Shown here: piece after piece, positions 7,566 to 16,915 of the stretch
Numbering within the stretch: the stretch's first letter is position 1
How the letters are laid out: the number at the start of each line of letters is the position of its first letter
Assembly (NCBI GenBank): GCA_020853175.1
Contig: JADYZK010000245.1
Span: 1 to 21,685, forward strand
Source: Bacteroidales bacterium
Lineage (GTDB): Bacteria > Bacteroidota > Bacteroidia > Bacteroidales > F082
DNA length: 21,685 nucleotides
Direction: 5' to 3'
Notes under the pieces: generated by a model
What the model was told of the DNA's origin: nothing
The model's database searches: none
Seen by the model: the letters and a program-made list of their open reading frames with translations, nothing else
Program-made: the position numbers and the translations under genes

Positions 7566-10103
7566 TTAAGCTTGATTTTCGACTACAGGAGTCTTAATCA
7601 CTTCAACAGTTATTTCATTCTTTTCCGAATCCAGATCAAGACGAATTAAATCGTTTTTATTTAATTTGGTTTGAATGATTTCTTCAGCCAAAACATCTTC
7701 TACATATTTTTGAATGGCGCGTTTGAGCGGTCTTGCTCCAAATTGCTCATCCCAACCTTTTTCAACGATAAAGTCTTTTGCTTTTTCACTTAATTCGAGC
7801 TTGTAGCCCATTTCGGTTACGCGTTTGAACAAGTGGCTGAGTTCAATGTCAATGATTTTGTGGATGTCTTCACGAATCAACGAGTCGAAAATCACAACAT
7901 CATCAATCCTGTTGAGGAACTCCGGAGCAAAAGCCTTACGCAAAGCTCCTTCGATAACTCCTTGCGAGTAGGTTGATTTTGAGGCTTGTTTGGCCCCGGT
8001 GGTGAAACCAACGCCTTGCCCAAAATCTTTCAACTGCCGCGAACCAATGTTGGATGTCATTATAATAATGGTGTTCTTGAAGTCAACGCGTCTTCCTAAG
8101 CTGTCGGTTAAAACGCCATCGTCCAACACTTGCAGCATCAAATGGAAAACATCGGGATGTGCTTTTTCAATCTCATCGAGCAAAACGATGGAGTAGGGTT
8201 TGCGGCGTACTTTTTCTGTCAACTGTCCACCTTCTTCATAGCCCACATATCCTGGAGGCGCTCCTACAAGCCGCGAAACTGCAAACTTTTCCATATACTC
8301 GCTCATGTCAATACGGATGAGGGCTTCCTCGGTATCAAACATATATTTCGATAACACTTTGGCAAGGTATGTTTTTCCTACTCCTGTTGGCCCAAGAAAA
8401 ATAAATGTTCCGATGGGTTTGTAGGGGTCTTTCAAACCGGCTCGGTTGCGCCGAATGGCTTTCGCTACTTTCTTAATAGCCTCATTTTGACCTATTACCG
8501 ATCCTTCGAGGTCTTGCTCCATGTGCCGGAGGCGATCGCCTTCATTTTGTGCAATCCGTTGCACCGGAATACCAGTCATCATGGCTACCACTTCGGCCAC
8601 GTTTTCTTCAGTAACGGTCTCACGGTGGATTTTTGAATCTTCCTCCCATTGCTTTTTAGACCGTTCCAAAGCATCTGTTAGCTTTCGTTCATTGTCGCGA
8701 AACATGGCAGCCTCCTCAAATTTCTGAATTTGGATGGCCTTATTTTTCTTTGATCGCGTTTCTTCAATCTGGTTTTCAAGTCCGATAATTTCTACAGGAA
8801 CATGAATGTTGTTAATATGCACCCTTGCACCGGCCTCATCGAGCGCATCAATCGCTTTGTCTGGCAAGTAACGATCTGACATATACCTGTTTGTAAGCTT
8901 CACACAGGCTTCAATGGCTTCAGGCTCGTACTTTACCAAGTGGTGGTCTTCATATTTTTCTTTGATGTTGTTGAGAATCTCCACCGTTTCTTCAGGGGAG
9001 GTTGGTTCAACAAGAATTTTTTGAAAACGCCTTTCAAGCGCACCATCTTTTTCGATGTATTGTCGGTATTCGTCAAGGGTGGTTGCACCGATACATTGCA
9101 GCTCGCCCCGCGCTAGTGCAGGCTTGAACATATTGGACGCATCCAATGATCCGCTGGCGTTTCCGGCACCTACAATGGTATGTATTTCATCAATAAATAA
9201 AATTACATCAGGGTTTTTCTCAATTTCATTGAGAACTGCTTTCATGCGTTCCTCAAATTGTCCTCTGTATTTGGTGCCGGCCACCAACGAGGCGATATCG
9301 AGCATAATCAAACGTTTATTAAACAATGCCCGAGAAACTTTCCGCTGAACAATGCGCAGCGCAAGTCCTTCGGCTATTGCCGACTTGCCCACGCCGGGCT
9401 CACCGATAAGGATAGGGTTGTTTTTTTTGCGGCGACTCAAAATCTGAGCCACGCGTTCCAGCTCTTTCTCTCGTCCAACAATGGGATCAATGCGGTTTTC
9501 TTCGGCAGCACGGGTGAGGTCGCGTCCAAAATTATCAAGCACAGGTGTTTTCGACTTTGCATCAACCGGTTTTTTGGCACCACCTGTGATGGGGCGGCCT
9601 TCATCTTCTTCATCAGATGGCTCGTTGGGAAACTCAGCTTTGGGCTTATCAGCCGGTGACTCTTCTCCCGAAAGCATAAACATTAACTCAGTTTTATAAC
9701 TGGCAAGATCAACACCTTGTGCTTCTAACTTCTGTGTAATCAGGTTGTTCTTGTCTCGCAGAATGGCTAACAACAGGTGTTCAGTGTGGATAATGTCAGA
9801 ATGAAATTCTTTAGCGGCGATATAAGTAAACTTAAGGGCACGCTCTGTTTGCTTCATTAACGGTATGTTCGTGGCGGTATTGTCAAGCTTTTCAGGGTTT
9901 CGGATTGCGTTTTCAATCTTCTTTTTGAAATCTTCAAGGTTAACACCTAAATATTTCAACACCTGAATCGCCTTTCCATCGCCCTCACGCAACATCCCAA
10001 GAAACAAGTGTTCCAAGCCTATGTAGTTGTTGCCCAACCTTATAGCCTCTTCATGACTGTAACTCAGTATGTCTCTCACTTGGGGTGAAAACTTTGCATC
10101 CAT
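7566..10103 (-). CDS. clpC: ATP-dependent Clp protease ATP-binding subunit ClpC
   Basis: This Hsp100 unfoldase has 845 residues from the ATG at 10103. Two Clp-N repeats occupy residues ~1-145. AAA+ domain 1 has Walker A GEPGVGKS (Lys240) and Walker B LFIDEIH. A UVR-type coiled segment around 450-475 interrupts the two modules. AAA+ domain 2 has Walker A GPTGVGKT (Lys577) and [16 protein letters not shown] tripeptide at 698-700 is the ClpP docking loop, so it should feed substrates to ClpP. Extending upstream to a TTG at 10115 adds four residues, but MDAKFSP is the usual family N-terminus. A perfect -7 box (10153-10160) and a 6-bp inverted repeat at the predicted start of transcription lie upstream, and a 13-bp stem terminator follows the gene. 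I see no CtsR or McsA/McsB gene nearby. Confidence 0.96.
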   Translation of the reverse strand: MDAKFSPQVRDILSYSHEEAIRLGNNYIGLEHLFLGMLREGDGKAIQVLKYLGVNLEDFKKKIENAIRNPEKLDNTATNIPLMKQTERALKFTYIAAKEFHSDIIHTEHLLLAILRDKNNLITQKLEAQGVDLASYKTELMFMLSGEESPADKPKAEFPNEPSDEEDEGRPITGGAKKPVDAKSKTPVLDNFGRDLTRAAEENRIDPIVGREKELERVAQILSRRKKNNPILIGEPGVGKSAIAEGLALRIVQRKVSRALFNKRLIMLDIASLVAGTKYRGQFEERMKAVLNEIEKNPDVILFIDEIHTIVGAGNASGSLDASNMFKPALARGELQCIGATTLDEYRQYIEKDGALERRFQKILVEPTSPEETVEILNNIKEKYEDHHLVKYEPEAIEACVKLTNRYMSDRYLPDKAIDALDEAGARVHINNIHVPVEIIGLENQIEETRSKKNKAIQIQKFEEAAMFRDNERKLTDALERSKKQWEEDSKIHRETVTEENVAEVVAMMTGIPVQRIAQNEGDRLRHMEQDLEGSVIGQNEAIKKVAKAIRRNRAGLKDPYKPIGTFIFLGPTGVGKTYLAKVLSKYMFDTEEALIRIDMSEYMEKFAVSRLVGAPPGYVGYEEGGQLTEKVRRKPYSIVLLDEIEKAHPDVFHLMLQVLDDGVLTDSLGRRVDFKNTIIIMTSNIGSRQLKDFGQGVGFTTGAKQASKSTYSQGVIEGALRKAFAPEFLNRIDDVVIFDSLIREDIHKIIDIELSHLFKRVTEMGYKLELSEKAKDFIVEKGWDEQFGARPLKRAIQKYVEDVLAEEIIQTKLNKNDLIRLDLDSEKNEITVEVIKTPVVENQA

Positions 10104-10133
10104 ATTTTTTATCAATTAATTCAAATTCAAATG

Positions 10134-10150
10134 ATCCCTTTAATAGGGAT
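10134..10150. repeat. 6-bp inverted repeat at the predicted clpC transcription start
   Basis: ATCCCT (10134-10139) and AGGGAT (10145-10150) form a perfect 6-base inverted repeat with a TTAAT spacer. It begins 3 bases downstream of the clpC -7 box on the minus strand, so it covers the expected start of transcription. Confidence 0.5.
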
Positions 10151-10152
10151 TC

Positions 10153-10160
10153 CAAAAGTA
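10153..10160 (-). promoter_or_regulatory. -7 promoter element for clpC
   Basis: On the minus strand this reads TACTTTTG, a perfect TAnnTTTG identical to those of gyrA and the DUF3127 gene. A TTG at 10177-10179 gives a 16-base spacer, a little short for the -33 element. The leader would be about 45 bases. Confidence 0.65.
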
Positions 10161-10336
10161 AGAACAATAATCAGTCCAACTTTGTTCGGCTGACAAAATG
10201 TATTAACAACAAATTGTTTATTCTCTCTTTTAGAAACGTAAATGGGAGCTTAAACCTGTCGAAAAAAAGGAATCGACGATAAAAATACGACAACAACAAA
10301 AACAATGTAATTACACCCATAATAATAGGTGAATGA

Positions 10337-10370
10337 TTTGCACAATTTAGGCATATTTTTCTTACTTTTG
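10337..10370 (+). promoter_or_regulatory. Promoter of gyrA (-33 TTTG and -7 TACTTTTG)
   Basis: TTTG at 10337-10340 and a perfect -7 TACTTTTG at 10363-10370 are separated by 22 bases, slightly more than the usual 19-21. Transcription should begin near 10377, giving a leader of about 30 bases. Confidence 0.7.
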
Positions 10371-10408
10371 CACCCTTGTACTAAACGACAAGTTAATAAA
10401 GGAATTGA

Positions 10409-12952
10409 ATGGAAGAAGTATTTGAAGGTGAAAAGATTGTAAAAGTTAACATCGAAAATCAGATGAAATCTGCCTACATTGATTATTCAATGTCGGTAAT
10501 TGTTTCACGTGCTTTGCCCGATGTTAGGGATGGCTTGAAACCTGTACACCGCAGGGTGTTGTATGGAATGTTAGATTTGGGTGTTTTATCCAATCGTTCT
10601 TATAAAAAATCTGCAAGAATTGTAGGGGAGGTGCTTGGAAAGTATCACCCACATGGAGATACCTCTGTTTATGATGCTATGGTGCGTATGGCCCAAGAAT
10701 GGTCGTTGCGTTATCCACTTGTTGACGGACAGGGTAACTTTGGTTCAATTGATGGCGACAGCCCCGCGGCTATGCGTTACACCGAGGCCCGCCTCAGGAA
10801 ACTTGCCGAAGAAATGTTAGCCGATATTGATAAAGATACTGTTGATTTTCAACTCAATTTTGACGATTCGCTGACCGAGCCCACAGTGCTTCCATCGCTT
10901 ATTCCCAACTTGCTGATCAATGGTGCCAGCGGTATTGCCGTGGGCATGGCTACCAATATGCCTCCTCACAACCTTTCGGAAGTGATTGACGGTATAGTGG
11001 CCTACATTGACAACCGTGAAATTACTGTTGCGGAGCTGATGCAATATATTAAAGCGCCCGACTTCCCGACAGGCGGTATCATTTACGGCTACGAAGGTGT
11101 TCGCGAAGCCTTTGAAACAGGTCGCGGTCGTGTGATGATGCGCGGTGAAGCTGTTTTTGAAGAACATAGCGGCCGCAATTGGATCATTGTCACCTCCATT
11201 CCTTATATGGTGAACAAATCCGATATGATCAAAAAAACCGCCGACTTGGTCAATGATAAAAAACTCGACGGAATTTCAGATATCCGAGATGAATCGGACA
11301 GAAACGGGATGCGGATCGTTTATGAACTCAAACGCGATGCCATCCCCAACATTGTTTTGAACAAGTTGTATCAAATGACAGCTTTGCAGAGTTCCTTCAG
11401 TGTGAACAATGTAGCTTTGGTGAATGGAAGGCCAAAAATGCTGAACCTGCGCGACTTGATACATTATTTTGTGGAGCATCGCCATGAAGTGGTCATCAGA
11501 AGAACAAAATATGATCTGGCCGAAGCCCAAAAACGCGCACATATTCTTCAAGGACTTATCATTGCACTCGACAACATTGATGCAGTCATTGAGCTGATCA
11601 AAAAATCGAAAACCCCTGAAGAAGCACGTAATGGTTTAATCTCGAACTTTAACTTATCGGAAATCCAAGCCAGAGCTATTCTTGAATTGCGTCTCCAAAG
11701 ACTTACCGGTCTTGAAATTCAGAAAATCAGAGAAGAGTTTGAAGAAATTCTCAAAATGATTACCCATTATCAAGAAATTTTAGGTGATGAGGTCCTGCGT
11801 TTTGAAATTATCAGAAATGAAATGCTTGGTGTGAAAGAAAAGTATGGCGACAAACCACGCTCTACTGTAGTGTATTCAGCCGATGATTTTAAAATTGAAG
11901 ATACCATTCCTGATGAAGCCGTGGTGCTCACCATCTCGCATCTTGGATATATAAAGCGCACAGCACTAAGTGAATACCGTCGCCAATCAAGAGGAGGGAA
12001 GGGTGCAAAAGGCTCCGATGCAAGGGATGAAGATTTTATCGAACACCTTTTCATTGCCACCAACCACAATTATATGCTCTTCTTTACCGAGCTGGGCAAA
12101 GTATTCTGGATGCGCGTATTTGAAATTCCAGAAGGCTCTAAAACAAGCAAAGGCAGAGCGATACAAAATATGATCAATATTGATCCCAATGATAATGTGC
12201 TGGCATATATAAATGTACTCAGTCTGAAGGACGAAGATTATATCGCCAACAATTACATCATTCTTTGTACGAAAAAGGGAATCATCAAAAAAACAAGTTT
12301 AGAAGCCTATTCCAGACCACGTCAAAATGGCATAAACGCGATAACTGTCCGCGAAGGCGATGTGCTGCTCGAAGCCCGTCTTACCAACGGAAACAATGAA
12401 GTGATTATGGCTTTGCGTTCTGGACGTGCCATCCGCTTTAATGAAAGTACCGTCCGCCCCATGGGCAGAAATGCTTCAGGTGTAAGAGGAATCACTTTAG
12501 CAAATGAAAAAGATGAAGTTGTTGGAATGATTTGCGTTGAAAATATTGATTCTAACATTCTCGTGGTTTCTGAAAAAGGTTACGGAAAACGTTCTGACCT
12601 GAATGATTACCGCATCACAAATAGGGGAGGTAAAGGAGTTAAAACGCTGAATGTTACCGACAAAACAGGTGAACTAATCGCCATTAAAGAGGTCAGTGAC
12701 AGTGATGATTTGATGATTATCAACAAATCGGGTATCATTATTCGCATTGGTGTCGAAAGTTTACGCGTGATGGGCAGAGCCACTCAAGGCGTTCGTTTGA
12801 TTAACCTCAGAGCCAATGATGAAATTGCAGCCGTAGCAAAAGTATCCATTGAAGAAGAGGAAGAAATAGACGAAATCATGGATGCCGATGTTGAAATAAC
12901 AGATGAAACCACGGCTGATGATGAAACGTCAACACCCCAAAACAATGATTAA
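10409..12952 (+). CDS. gyrA: DNA gyrase subunit A
   Basis: This 847-residue GyrA is complete. The winged-helix/tower breakage-reunion domain contains the active-site Tyr124 (AMRYTEARL). The quinolone-determining region is at residues 80-96 ([17 protein letters not shown]); Thr85 aligns with E. coli Ser83 and Asp89 with Asp87. The C-terminal beta-pinwheel begins with a GyrA box at 526-532, here QSRGGKG instead of the usual QRRGGKG, and a related NRGGKG occurs later. The protein ends in a strongly acidic tail from ~815. With GyrB it introduces negative supercoils using ATP. The promoter at 10337-10370 has both -33 TTTG and -7 TACTTTTG elements. The exported TPR gene starts 56 bases downstream without a terminator between, so the two may be co-transcribed. 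Confidence 0.97.
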   Translation: MEEVFEGEKIVKVNIENQMKSAYIDYSMSVIVSRALPDVRDGLKPVHRRVLYGMLDLGVLSNRSYKKSARIVGEVLGKYHPHGDTSVYDAMVRMAQEWSLRYPLVDGQGNFGSIDGDSPAAMRYTEARLRKLAEEMLADIDKDTVDFQLNFDDSLTEPTVLPSLIPNLLINGASGIAVGMATNMPPHNLSEVIDGIVAYIDNREITVAELMQYIKAPDFPTGGIIYGYEGVREAFETGRGRVMMRGEAVFEEHSGRNWIIVTSIPYMVNKSDMIKKTADLVNDKKLDGISDIRDESDRNGMRIVYELKRDAIPNIVLNKLYQMTALQSSFSVNNVALVNGRPKMLNLRDLIHYFVEHRHEVVIRRTKYDLAEAQKRAHILQGLIIALDNIDAVIELIKKSKTPEEARNGLISNFNLSEIQARAILELRLQRLTGLEIQKIREEFEEILKMITHYQEILGDEVLRFEIIRNEMLGVKEKYGDKPRSTVVYSADDFKIEDTIPDEAVVLTISHLGYIKRTALSEYRRQSRGGKGAKGSDARDEDFIEHLFIATNHNYMLFFTELGKVFWMRVFEIPEGSKTSKGRAIQNMINIDPNDNVLAYINVLSLKDEDYIANNYIILCTKKGIIKKTSLEAYSRPRQNGINAITVREGDVLLEARLTNGNNEVIMALRSGRAIRFNESTVRPMGRNASGVRGITLANEKDEVVGMICVENIDSNILVVSEKGYGKRSDLNDYRITNRGGKGVKTLNVTDKTGELIAIKEVSDSDDLMIINKSGIIIRIGVESLRVMGRATQGVRLINLRANDEIAAVAKVSIEEEEEIDEIMDADVEITDETTADDETSTPQNND

Positions 12953-13008
12953 TCCAAACTTGGCATAATAAATGTATCACCATTACAATCAATACTAAAA
13001 AGAAAGGT

Positions 13009-14151
13009 ATGAAAAAAGTTATCATTATGTTGGCCCTCATCATTTCAGCTTCAACGCTGATGAGCCAAACCAAAGAAAGAACCAACGCTTTCATGTACAA
13101 CAAAAATGGCCAGTACGACAAGGCCCGTGAAGCGATTGACAAAGCTGCTCAAAATGAAAAAACCATGAACGATCCAAAAACTTGGATGTACCGTGGGATT
13201 ATTTATTTGAACATTGTTTTTTCAGAAGAATTCTCCAACTTAGACACTTTAGCGCTTGAAAAAAGTTTGGAATCTTTCAAAAAAACACTTGAACTCGATC
13301 CTGAAGACAAGGCAAAACAAGGCGACGACATTAAGCCACGCATTGATGCCATTGGACAACAATATTTTGCGATAGGAGTTGAGGCTTTCAACAGCCAAAA
13401 TTTTGAGCAAGCAACCTTAGACTTCAAAAAAGCATTTGATGTAGCTAAGATGAACAACAAAGTGGACACTTTGGCATTGCTGAATGCCGGATTGGCCTCA
13501 CTTCGCGGTGAAAAATTTAATGATGCAATCGGTTATTACAATCAATTGCTTGACTTAGGTTTTAATGAACCCGATGTTTATCGCAGTTTGGCAGCTTCAT
13601 ATCGCGGCTTACAACAAACCGACGAAATGCTGCTGGCTCTTAACAAAGGACGGAAGTTATATCCCAACGATTCAGGCTTGATGCTTGAAGAAATTAATGC
13701 CTATCTCGCAATGGGTCAGGGTGCTAAAGTTGTTGACGACTTGAAAGAATTGGTGGTTCAAGATTCTACGAATTATTCCATCTTTTTTGTGCTTGGAACC
13801 ATCTACGGCGACGAAGCAAATGCCGATATGTACGACATGAATGTGGCCATTGATTATTACGAAAAAGCCCTGTCGCTCAATCCTGAATACTACGACGCTG
13901 TCTATAACTTAGGCGCTTTGTACATCAACGAGTCAAATAAACTGCAAGTAAAAGCGAACGATTTACCTTTATCGGAGACCAAAGCGTATGAAAAAATTAC
14001 AGAAGATGCCAATGTAATTATCCGAAAAGCATTGCCTCATTTGGAAAAAGCTTATGAGTTGCAACCCGATAACCAAGAAACTATTCAAGTTCTTAAATCC
14101 ATTTACATTCGTTTTAAAATGGACGATAAACTCAAAAAAATGAACGAATAA
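13009..14151 (+). CDS. Exported tetratricopeptide-repeat protein
   Basis: This 380-residue protein has an N-terminal signal peptide (MKKVIIMLALIISASTLMSQ) with no lipobox cysteine, so it is probably periplasmic or peripherally membrane associated. The rest is an array of TPR units; clear ones include the first repeat near residues 29-50 and DYYEKALSLNPEYYDAVYNLG around 282-302. TPR arrays act as protein-protein docking surfaces, so no enzymatic role is expected. The segment after residue ~305 (SNKLQVKANDLP) is a longer inter-repeat insertion. An AAAGG ribosome-binding-like stretch precedes the ATG. It follows gyrA by 56 bases and ends at a strong hairpin terminator. Exported TPR genes next to gyrA are, to my knowledge, common in this phylum, but the partner protein is unknown. 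Confidence 0.85.
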   Translation: MKKVIIMLALIISASTLMSQTKERTNAFMYNKNGQYDKAREAIDKAAQNEKTMNDPKTWMYRGIIYLNIVFSEEFSNLDTLALEKSLESFKKTLELDPEDKAKQGDDIKPRIDAIGQQYFAIGVEAFNSQNFEQATLDFKKAFDVAKMNNKVDTLALLNAGLASLRGEKFNDAIGYYNQLLDLGFNEPDVYRSLAASYRGLQQTDEMLLALNKGRKLYPNDSGLMLEEINAYLAMGQGAKVVDDLKELVVQDSTNYSIFFVLGTIYGDEANADMYDMNVAIDYYEKALSLNPEYYDAVYNLGALYINESNKLQVKANDLPLSETKAYEKITEDANVIIRKALPHLEKAYELQPDNQETIQVLKSIYIRFKMDDKLKKMNE

Positions 14152-14174
14152 CAGAATGTTTTTCGACAAAGCTC

Positions 14175-14212
14175 AAAACAGCTTTCCTCAAAAGAGGGAA
14201 GCTGTTTTTTTT
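14175..14212 (+). terminator. Intrinsic terminator after the gyrA-TPR unit
   Basis: A 15-base stem (14175-14189 with 14194-14208, one mismatched position) with an AAAA loop is followed by an eight-base T-run. The stop codon of the TPR gene lies 23 bases before it. Confidence 0.9.
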
Positions 14213-14434
14213 GCGATAGGTTAAAATAGAAGTGGGGTCAGATGAAGTCAAATCAATCGAAGCATTTGGGTAAGTTTAACATTTCAATTTAACATAATAT
14301 AAATTATCTGTTATATTTGTTTTACAAAATTTAGATCATAGTACTGGTCTTAAATTACTTATCCTCAATGTCAATCTTACAGGCTTTACATTTATAATTA
14401 TTTCACTACCTTCGTACATCCTAAAAATACACTC
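14213..14434. other. Intergenic region before mgtE (222 bases)
   Basis: No gene is visible. A GC-richer patch at 14231-14250 (GTGGGGTCAGATGAAGTC) stands out from an otherwise AT-rich stretch. Two 8-base copies of TTTAACAT (14275-14282 and 14288-14295) and two promoter-like boxes (14312-14319 perfect, 14407-14414 near perfect) are present. Confidence 0.6.
14407..14414 (+). promoter_or_regulatory. Likely -7 element for mgtE
   Basis: TACCTTCG matches TAnnTTTG at 7 of 8 positions and lies 20 bases before the ATG. An alternative perfect box, TATATTTG at 14312-14319, would give a leader of about 110 bases. Neither has a TTG at the normal -33 spacing. Confidence 0.45.
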
Positions 14435-15793
14435 ATGATTCTGCCTCTCGATCCCTTATCTTCTAACGACATTTCTAAAGCGATTGAGCAACATGATTCT
14501 GTTGCACTCATCGCCATGATGAATGATTTGTATCCACCTGACATCGCGGAACTTATCAACTACTTGGATACGGATGAAGCGCAATATTTGTTGAATTTGC
14601 TGCCTAAAGAAGAAGCTGCTTCGGTGCTGATTGAACTTGAAGACGAGGTTCGTGATAAGCTGTTGGATACGCTTTCGTCGGAAGAAATTGCTAAAGAAAT
14701 TATTGACCACCTCGACTCGGATGATGCCGTTGACATTATTGGCGAAATGTCGGGTGCATTGCGGAATGACGTTATTTCGTATATCACCGATAAACAGCAA
14801 GCCCAGGACATTGTTGATTTGCTCAACTACGATGTTGATACTGCTGGCGGATTGATGGCCAAGGAGCTCATAAAAGTGAACGAAACATGGCTTGTGGTGA
14901 CGTGCATTCGTGAAATGCGGTCACAAGCATTTGAGGTTGAGCATGTTTACTCAGTTTATGTGGTGGATGACAATAACGTACTTAAAGGCATATTGTCGCT
15001 GAAAAGTTTGTTGATCGCTTCGCCCCGCGACGCTATCTCTACCCTCTATTCACCTGATGTGATTTCCATCAAGGCCTACTCCACTGCTGAAGAAGTGGCT
15101 CAAATCATGAAAAAGTATGACCTTGTGGTGCTGCCTGTGGTGGACGAAATGAACCGATTAATAGGTAGGATTACCATTGATGATGTAGTGGATTACATTA
15201 AGGATGAGGCAGATAAGGATTACCAATTGATGTCGGGGATCAGTCATGATATTGAACCCACTGATCGTGTGTGGGTGATGACACGCGGACGAATGCTATG
15301 GCTGATTATAGCATTGTTTGGCGGAATTATTGGATCTCGAATACTTTCTGTGCATGAAAATACCATAAGTATCTATCCCCAAATGGCCTTTTTTATGCCA
15401 TTGATTGCGGCAATGGGTGGAAATGTTGGCGTACAATCTTCTGCGCTTGTAGTGCAGGCTTTGGCCAATAACAGCATGAATGGTTCTATTTTAAGTCGGC
15501 TGCTTAAGGAACTTCAAGTTGGTCTTATCAATGGCTTGGTGTGCTCACTTTTATTGCTGATTTACAGTTTGTTGTTTACGCCCACCATGGCTTTAAGCAT
15601 CACTTTGGCCATATCGTTGCTCACAGTAATTATGTTTGCATCGGTATTCGGTTCTTTCGTGCCAATGATATTGAATCGCTTTAAAATAGATCCTGCCTTA
15701 GCTACTGGACCTTTTATCACAACCGCCAACGACATCATAGGACTGTTTATCTACTTCATGATTGGACGCATGATGTACGGCTTTTTTGCTTAA
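14435..15793 (+). CDS. mgtE: Magnesium transporter MgtE
   Basis: This 452-residue protein has the full MgtE architecture. Residues ~1-130 are the helical MgtE_N superhelix (LNLLPKEEAASVLIELEDE and similar repeats). Two CBS domains follow at ~135-255, which bind Mg2+ and gate the channel. Five membrane helices occupy residues ~285-452. The pore signature GGNVGVQSSALVVQAL and Asp433 in TANDIIGLFIYF near the end match the conserved ion-path residues of the family (compare Asp432 in the Thermus protein). It imports Mg2+ (and some Co2+) through the inner membrane as a dimer. The start at 14435 gives a hydrophilic N-terminus. A -7-like element at 14407-14414 suggests a short leader, with no visible M-box type riboswitch. 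It is tail-to-tail with msrA with an 8-base gap. Confidence 0.95.
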   Translation: MILPLDPLSSNDISKAIEQHDSVALIAMMNDLYPPDIAELINYLDTDEAQYLLNLLPKEEAASVLIELEDEVRDKLLDTLSSEEIAKEIIDHLDSDDAVDIIGEMSGALRNDVISYITDKQQAQDIVDLLNYDVDTAGGLMAKELIKVNETWLVVTCIREMRSQAFEVEHVYSVYVVDDNNVLKGILSLKSLLIASPRDAISTLYSPDVISIKAYSTAEEVAQIMKKYDLVVLPVVDEMNRLIGRITIDDVVDYIKDEADKDYQLMSGISHDIEPTDRVWVMTRGRMLWLIIALFGGIIGSRILSVHENTISIYPQMAFFMPLIAAMGGNVGVQSSALVVQALANNSMNGSILSRLLKELQVGLINGLVCSLLLLIYSLLFTPTMALSITLAISLLTVIMFASVFGSFVPMILNRFKIDPALATGPFITTANDIIGLFIYFMIGRMMYGFFA

Positions 15794-15801
15794 ACTATCA
15801 A

Positions 15802-16404
15802 TTACTTGACGATAAAATCACTAAAAAGCTTCTCGAATTTTTTCAACTTGGGTACAATCACAAACTGACAATAGCCCTGATTTTGATTTTGGTTGTAATA
15901 GTTTTGGTGATAATCCTCAGCTTTGTAAAAGGCTTTAAAGGCAGTAATTTCAGTCACAATAGGCGCATCCCATATTTTCTGGTCATTCAACTGATGTTTC
16001 AGTTGACTTGCTATAACACGCTGCTGTTCATTGTGATAGAAAATTGCAGAACGATATTGAGTTCCTACATCAGCTCCCTGTCTGTTGAGTGTTGTGGGGT
16101 CATGGGTTTTCCAAAATATTTCAAGAATTTTGACCAATGAAATTTTTTCAGGATCAAAAGTAACATGCAACACTTCGGCGTGACCCGTTAAACCAGATGT
16201 TACCTCTCTGTAAGTTGGGTTAGCGATTCCTCCGCCTGAATAGCCAGATTCAACTTTAATTACTCCTTCAACCCGTTGAAAAACAGCTTCTGTGCACCAA
16301 AAACATCCAGCTCCAAGGGTTATCACTTCTTGTTTTTTTTCTCCGGCTATACCTGTAGTACTGATCATAATCATGGATATTAGAACGATTATACTTTTAC
16401 GCAT
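15802..16404 (-). CDS. msrA: Peptide-methionine (S)-S-oxide reductase MsrA, exported
   Basis: From the ATG at 16404 this is a 200-residue protein with a signal peptide (MRKSIIVLISMIMISTTGIAG), so it probably acts in the periplasm. The active-site signature GAGCFWCTE places the catalytic cysteine at Cys34 and a second at Cys37. Cys179 near the C-terminus, in YCQFVIVPK, is the usual candidate resolving cysteine. The enzyme repairs methionine S-sulfoxide in oxidised envelope proteins using thiol reductants. The frame stays open upstream to an ATG at 16485, but that extension would run across the promoter of the DUF3127 gene on the other strand and would mask the signal peptide. A GGAAA-rich ribosome-binding-like stretch precedes the 16404 ATG. 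No MsrB domain is fused. Confidence 0.94.
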   Translation of the reverse strand: MRKSIIVLISMIMISTTGIAGEKKQEVITLGAGCFWCTEAVFQRVEGVIKVESGYSGGGIANPTYREVTSGLTGHAEVLHVTFDPEKISLVKILEIFWKTHDPTTLNRQGADVGTQYRSAIFYHNEQQRVIASQLKHQLNDQKIWDAPIVTEITAFKAFYKAEDYHQNYYNQNQNQGYCQFVIVPKLKKFEKLFSDFIVK

Positions 16405-16447
16405 TTTTATTTCCTTTTGGATTAATAACGCACAGAAGCGAAAATTG

Positions 16448-16477
16448 TTGAAAGAAAGTCGAAAATTCATACTTTTG
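16448..16477 (+). promoter_or_regulatory. Promoter of the DUF3127 gene
   Basis: TTG at 16448-16450 and a perfect -7 TACTTTTG at 16470-16477 are separated by exactly 19 bases, the consensus Bacteroidota arrangement. The ATG is at 16528, giving a leader of about 45 bases. The region lies upstream of the preferred msrA start on the other strand. Confidence 0.8.
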
Positions 16478-16527
16478 CAAGACAACGATCAGTTAAGCAG
16501 AAAAAGATAATTTTAACACAAAATACT

Positions 16528-16902
16528 ATGAATTTAGAAATTACAGGTAAAGTATTTCAGCTGGGCCAAATGGCTACTGGCGAAGGCCGTAATGGCACTT
16601 GGGTGAAACAAGAACTCATTATTGAGACCGAAGAACAGTATCCCAAAAAAGTGTGTTTGATGTGTTGGGGCGAGCGTGCTGATGAGGCCAAAGGCTTTGC
16701 GACAGGCGAAAGAATTAAAGCCTCCATCAATATTGAGTCGCGGGAGTACAATTCAAAATGGTTCACGGATGTAAAAGTTTGGCGTTTCGATCGCGAAAGC
16801 CAGCCTTCCGTCCCTAACCAGAATACTAATGTCCCCCACTCTGCTGCTGCTGCTCAGGAAACGCCACCGATGGAAACTTTGGAAGACGATTTGCCATTCT
16901 AA
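16528..16902 (+). CDS. DUF3127 protein, single-stranded-DNA-binding-like OB fold
   Basis: This 124-residue protein matches my recollection of the Bacteroidota DUF3127 family. Residues ~1-88 look like a small beta-barrel OB fold: EITGKVFQLGQ at the start, KQELIIETEEQYPKKVCLMCWG in the middle, and INIESREYNSKWFTDVKVW as the last strands. A low-complexity linker rich in Gln, Asn, Pro and Ala follows (~89-112), and then an acidic tail ending in EDDLPF, strikingly like the C-terminal peptide that bacterial SSB uses to recruit repair and replication proteins. Binding to single-stranded DNA is inferred from this resemblance. The promoter at 16448-16477 is the best in the window, with a TTG -33 element, 19-base spacer and perfect -7. 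The EamA transporter begins 13 bases after the stop. Confidence 0.85.
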   Translation: MNLEITGKVFQLGQMATGEGRNGTWVKQELIIETEEQYPKKVCLMCWGERADEAKGFATGERIKASINIESREYNSKWFTDVKVWRFDRESQPSVPNQNTNVPHSAAAAQETPPMETLEDDLPF

Positions 16903-16915
16903 TGGATCTTCTTTC

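Larger units (their letters stand above)
10104..10408. other. Divergent clpC/gyrA intergenic region (305 bases)
   Basis: No convincing gene lies here. It is AT-rich and contains the clpC promoter box (10153-10160), a small inverted repeat (10134-10150) and the gyrA promoter (10337-10370). A 65-codon frame at 10085-10282 begins inside clpC, is full of Asn/Ser/Lys and looks spurious. The central part, about 10200-10330, shows nothing I can interpret. Confidence 0.7.

Noticed and set aside
8130..9699. Several plus-strand frames of 68-133 codons lying opposite clpC
   Set aside because: They are antisense shadows of a strongly conserved gene with low-complexity, Ser/Arg-rich translations and no start signals.
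10085..10282. 65-codon frame reading out of the start of clpC into the clpC/gyrA intergenic region
   Set aside because: It begins antisense inside clpC, has a biased Asn/Ser/Lys composition, contains no recognisable motif and would overlap both promoters.
10375..10392. CTTGT-N8-ACAAG in the gyrA leader as a possible Rex operator
   Set aside because: The arms are only five bases and the spacer and core do not match the TTGTGA-N6-TCACAA operator pattern; chance is adequate.
14213..14434. Magnesium-sensing (M-box) riboswitch in front of mgtE
   Set aside because: I could not find paired helices of M-box type, and the nearest promoter box leaves only a short leader.
16405..16485. 27-residue N-terminal extension of MsrA
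   Set aside because: It would mask the signal peptide and overlap the consensus promoter of the divergent DUF3127 gene; the shorter start has a purine-rich ribosome-binding stretch.
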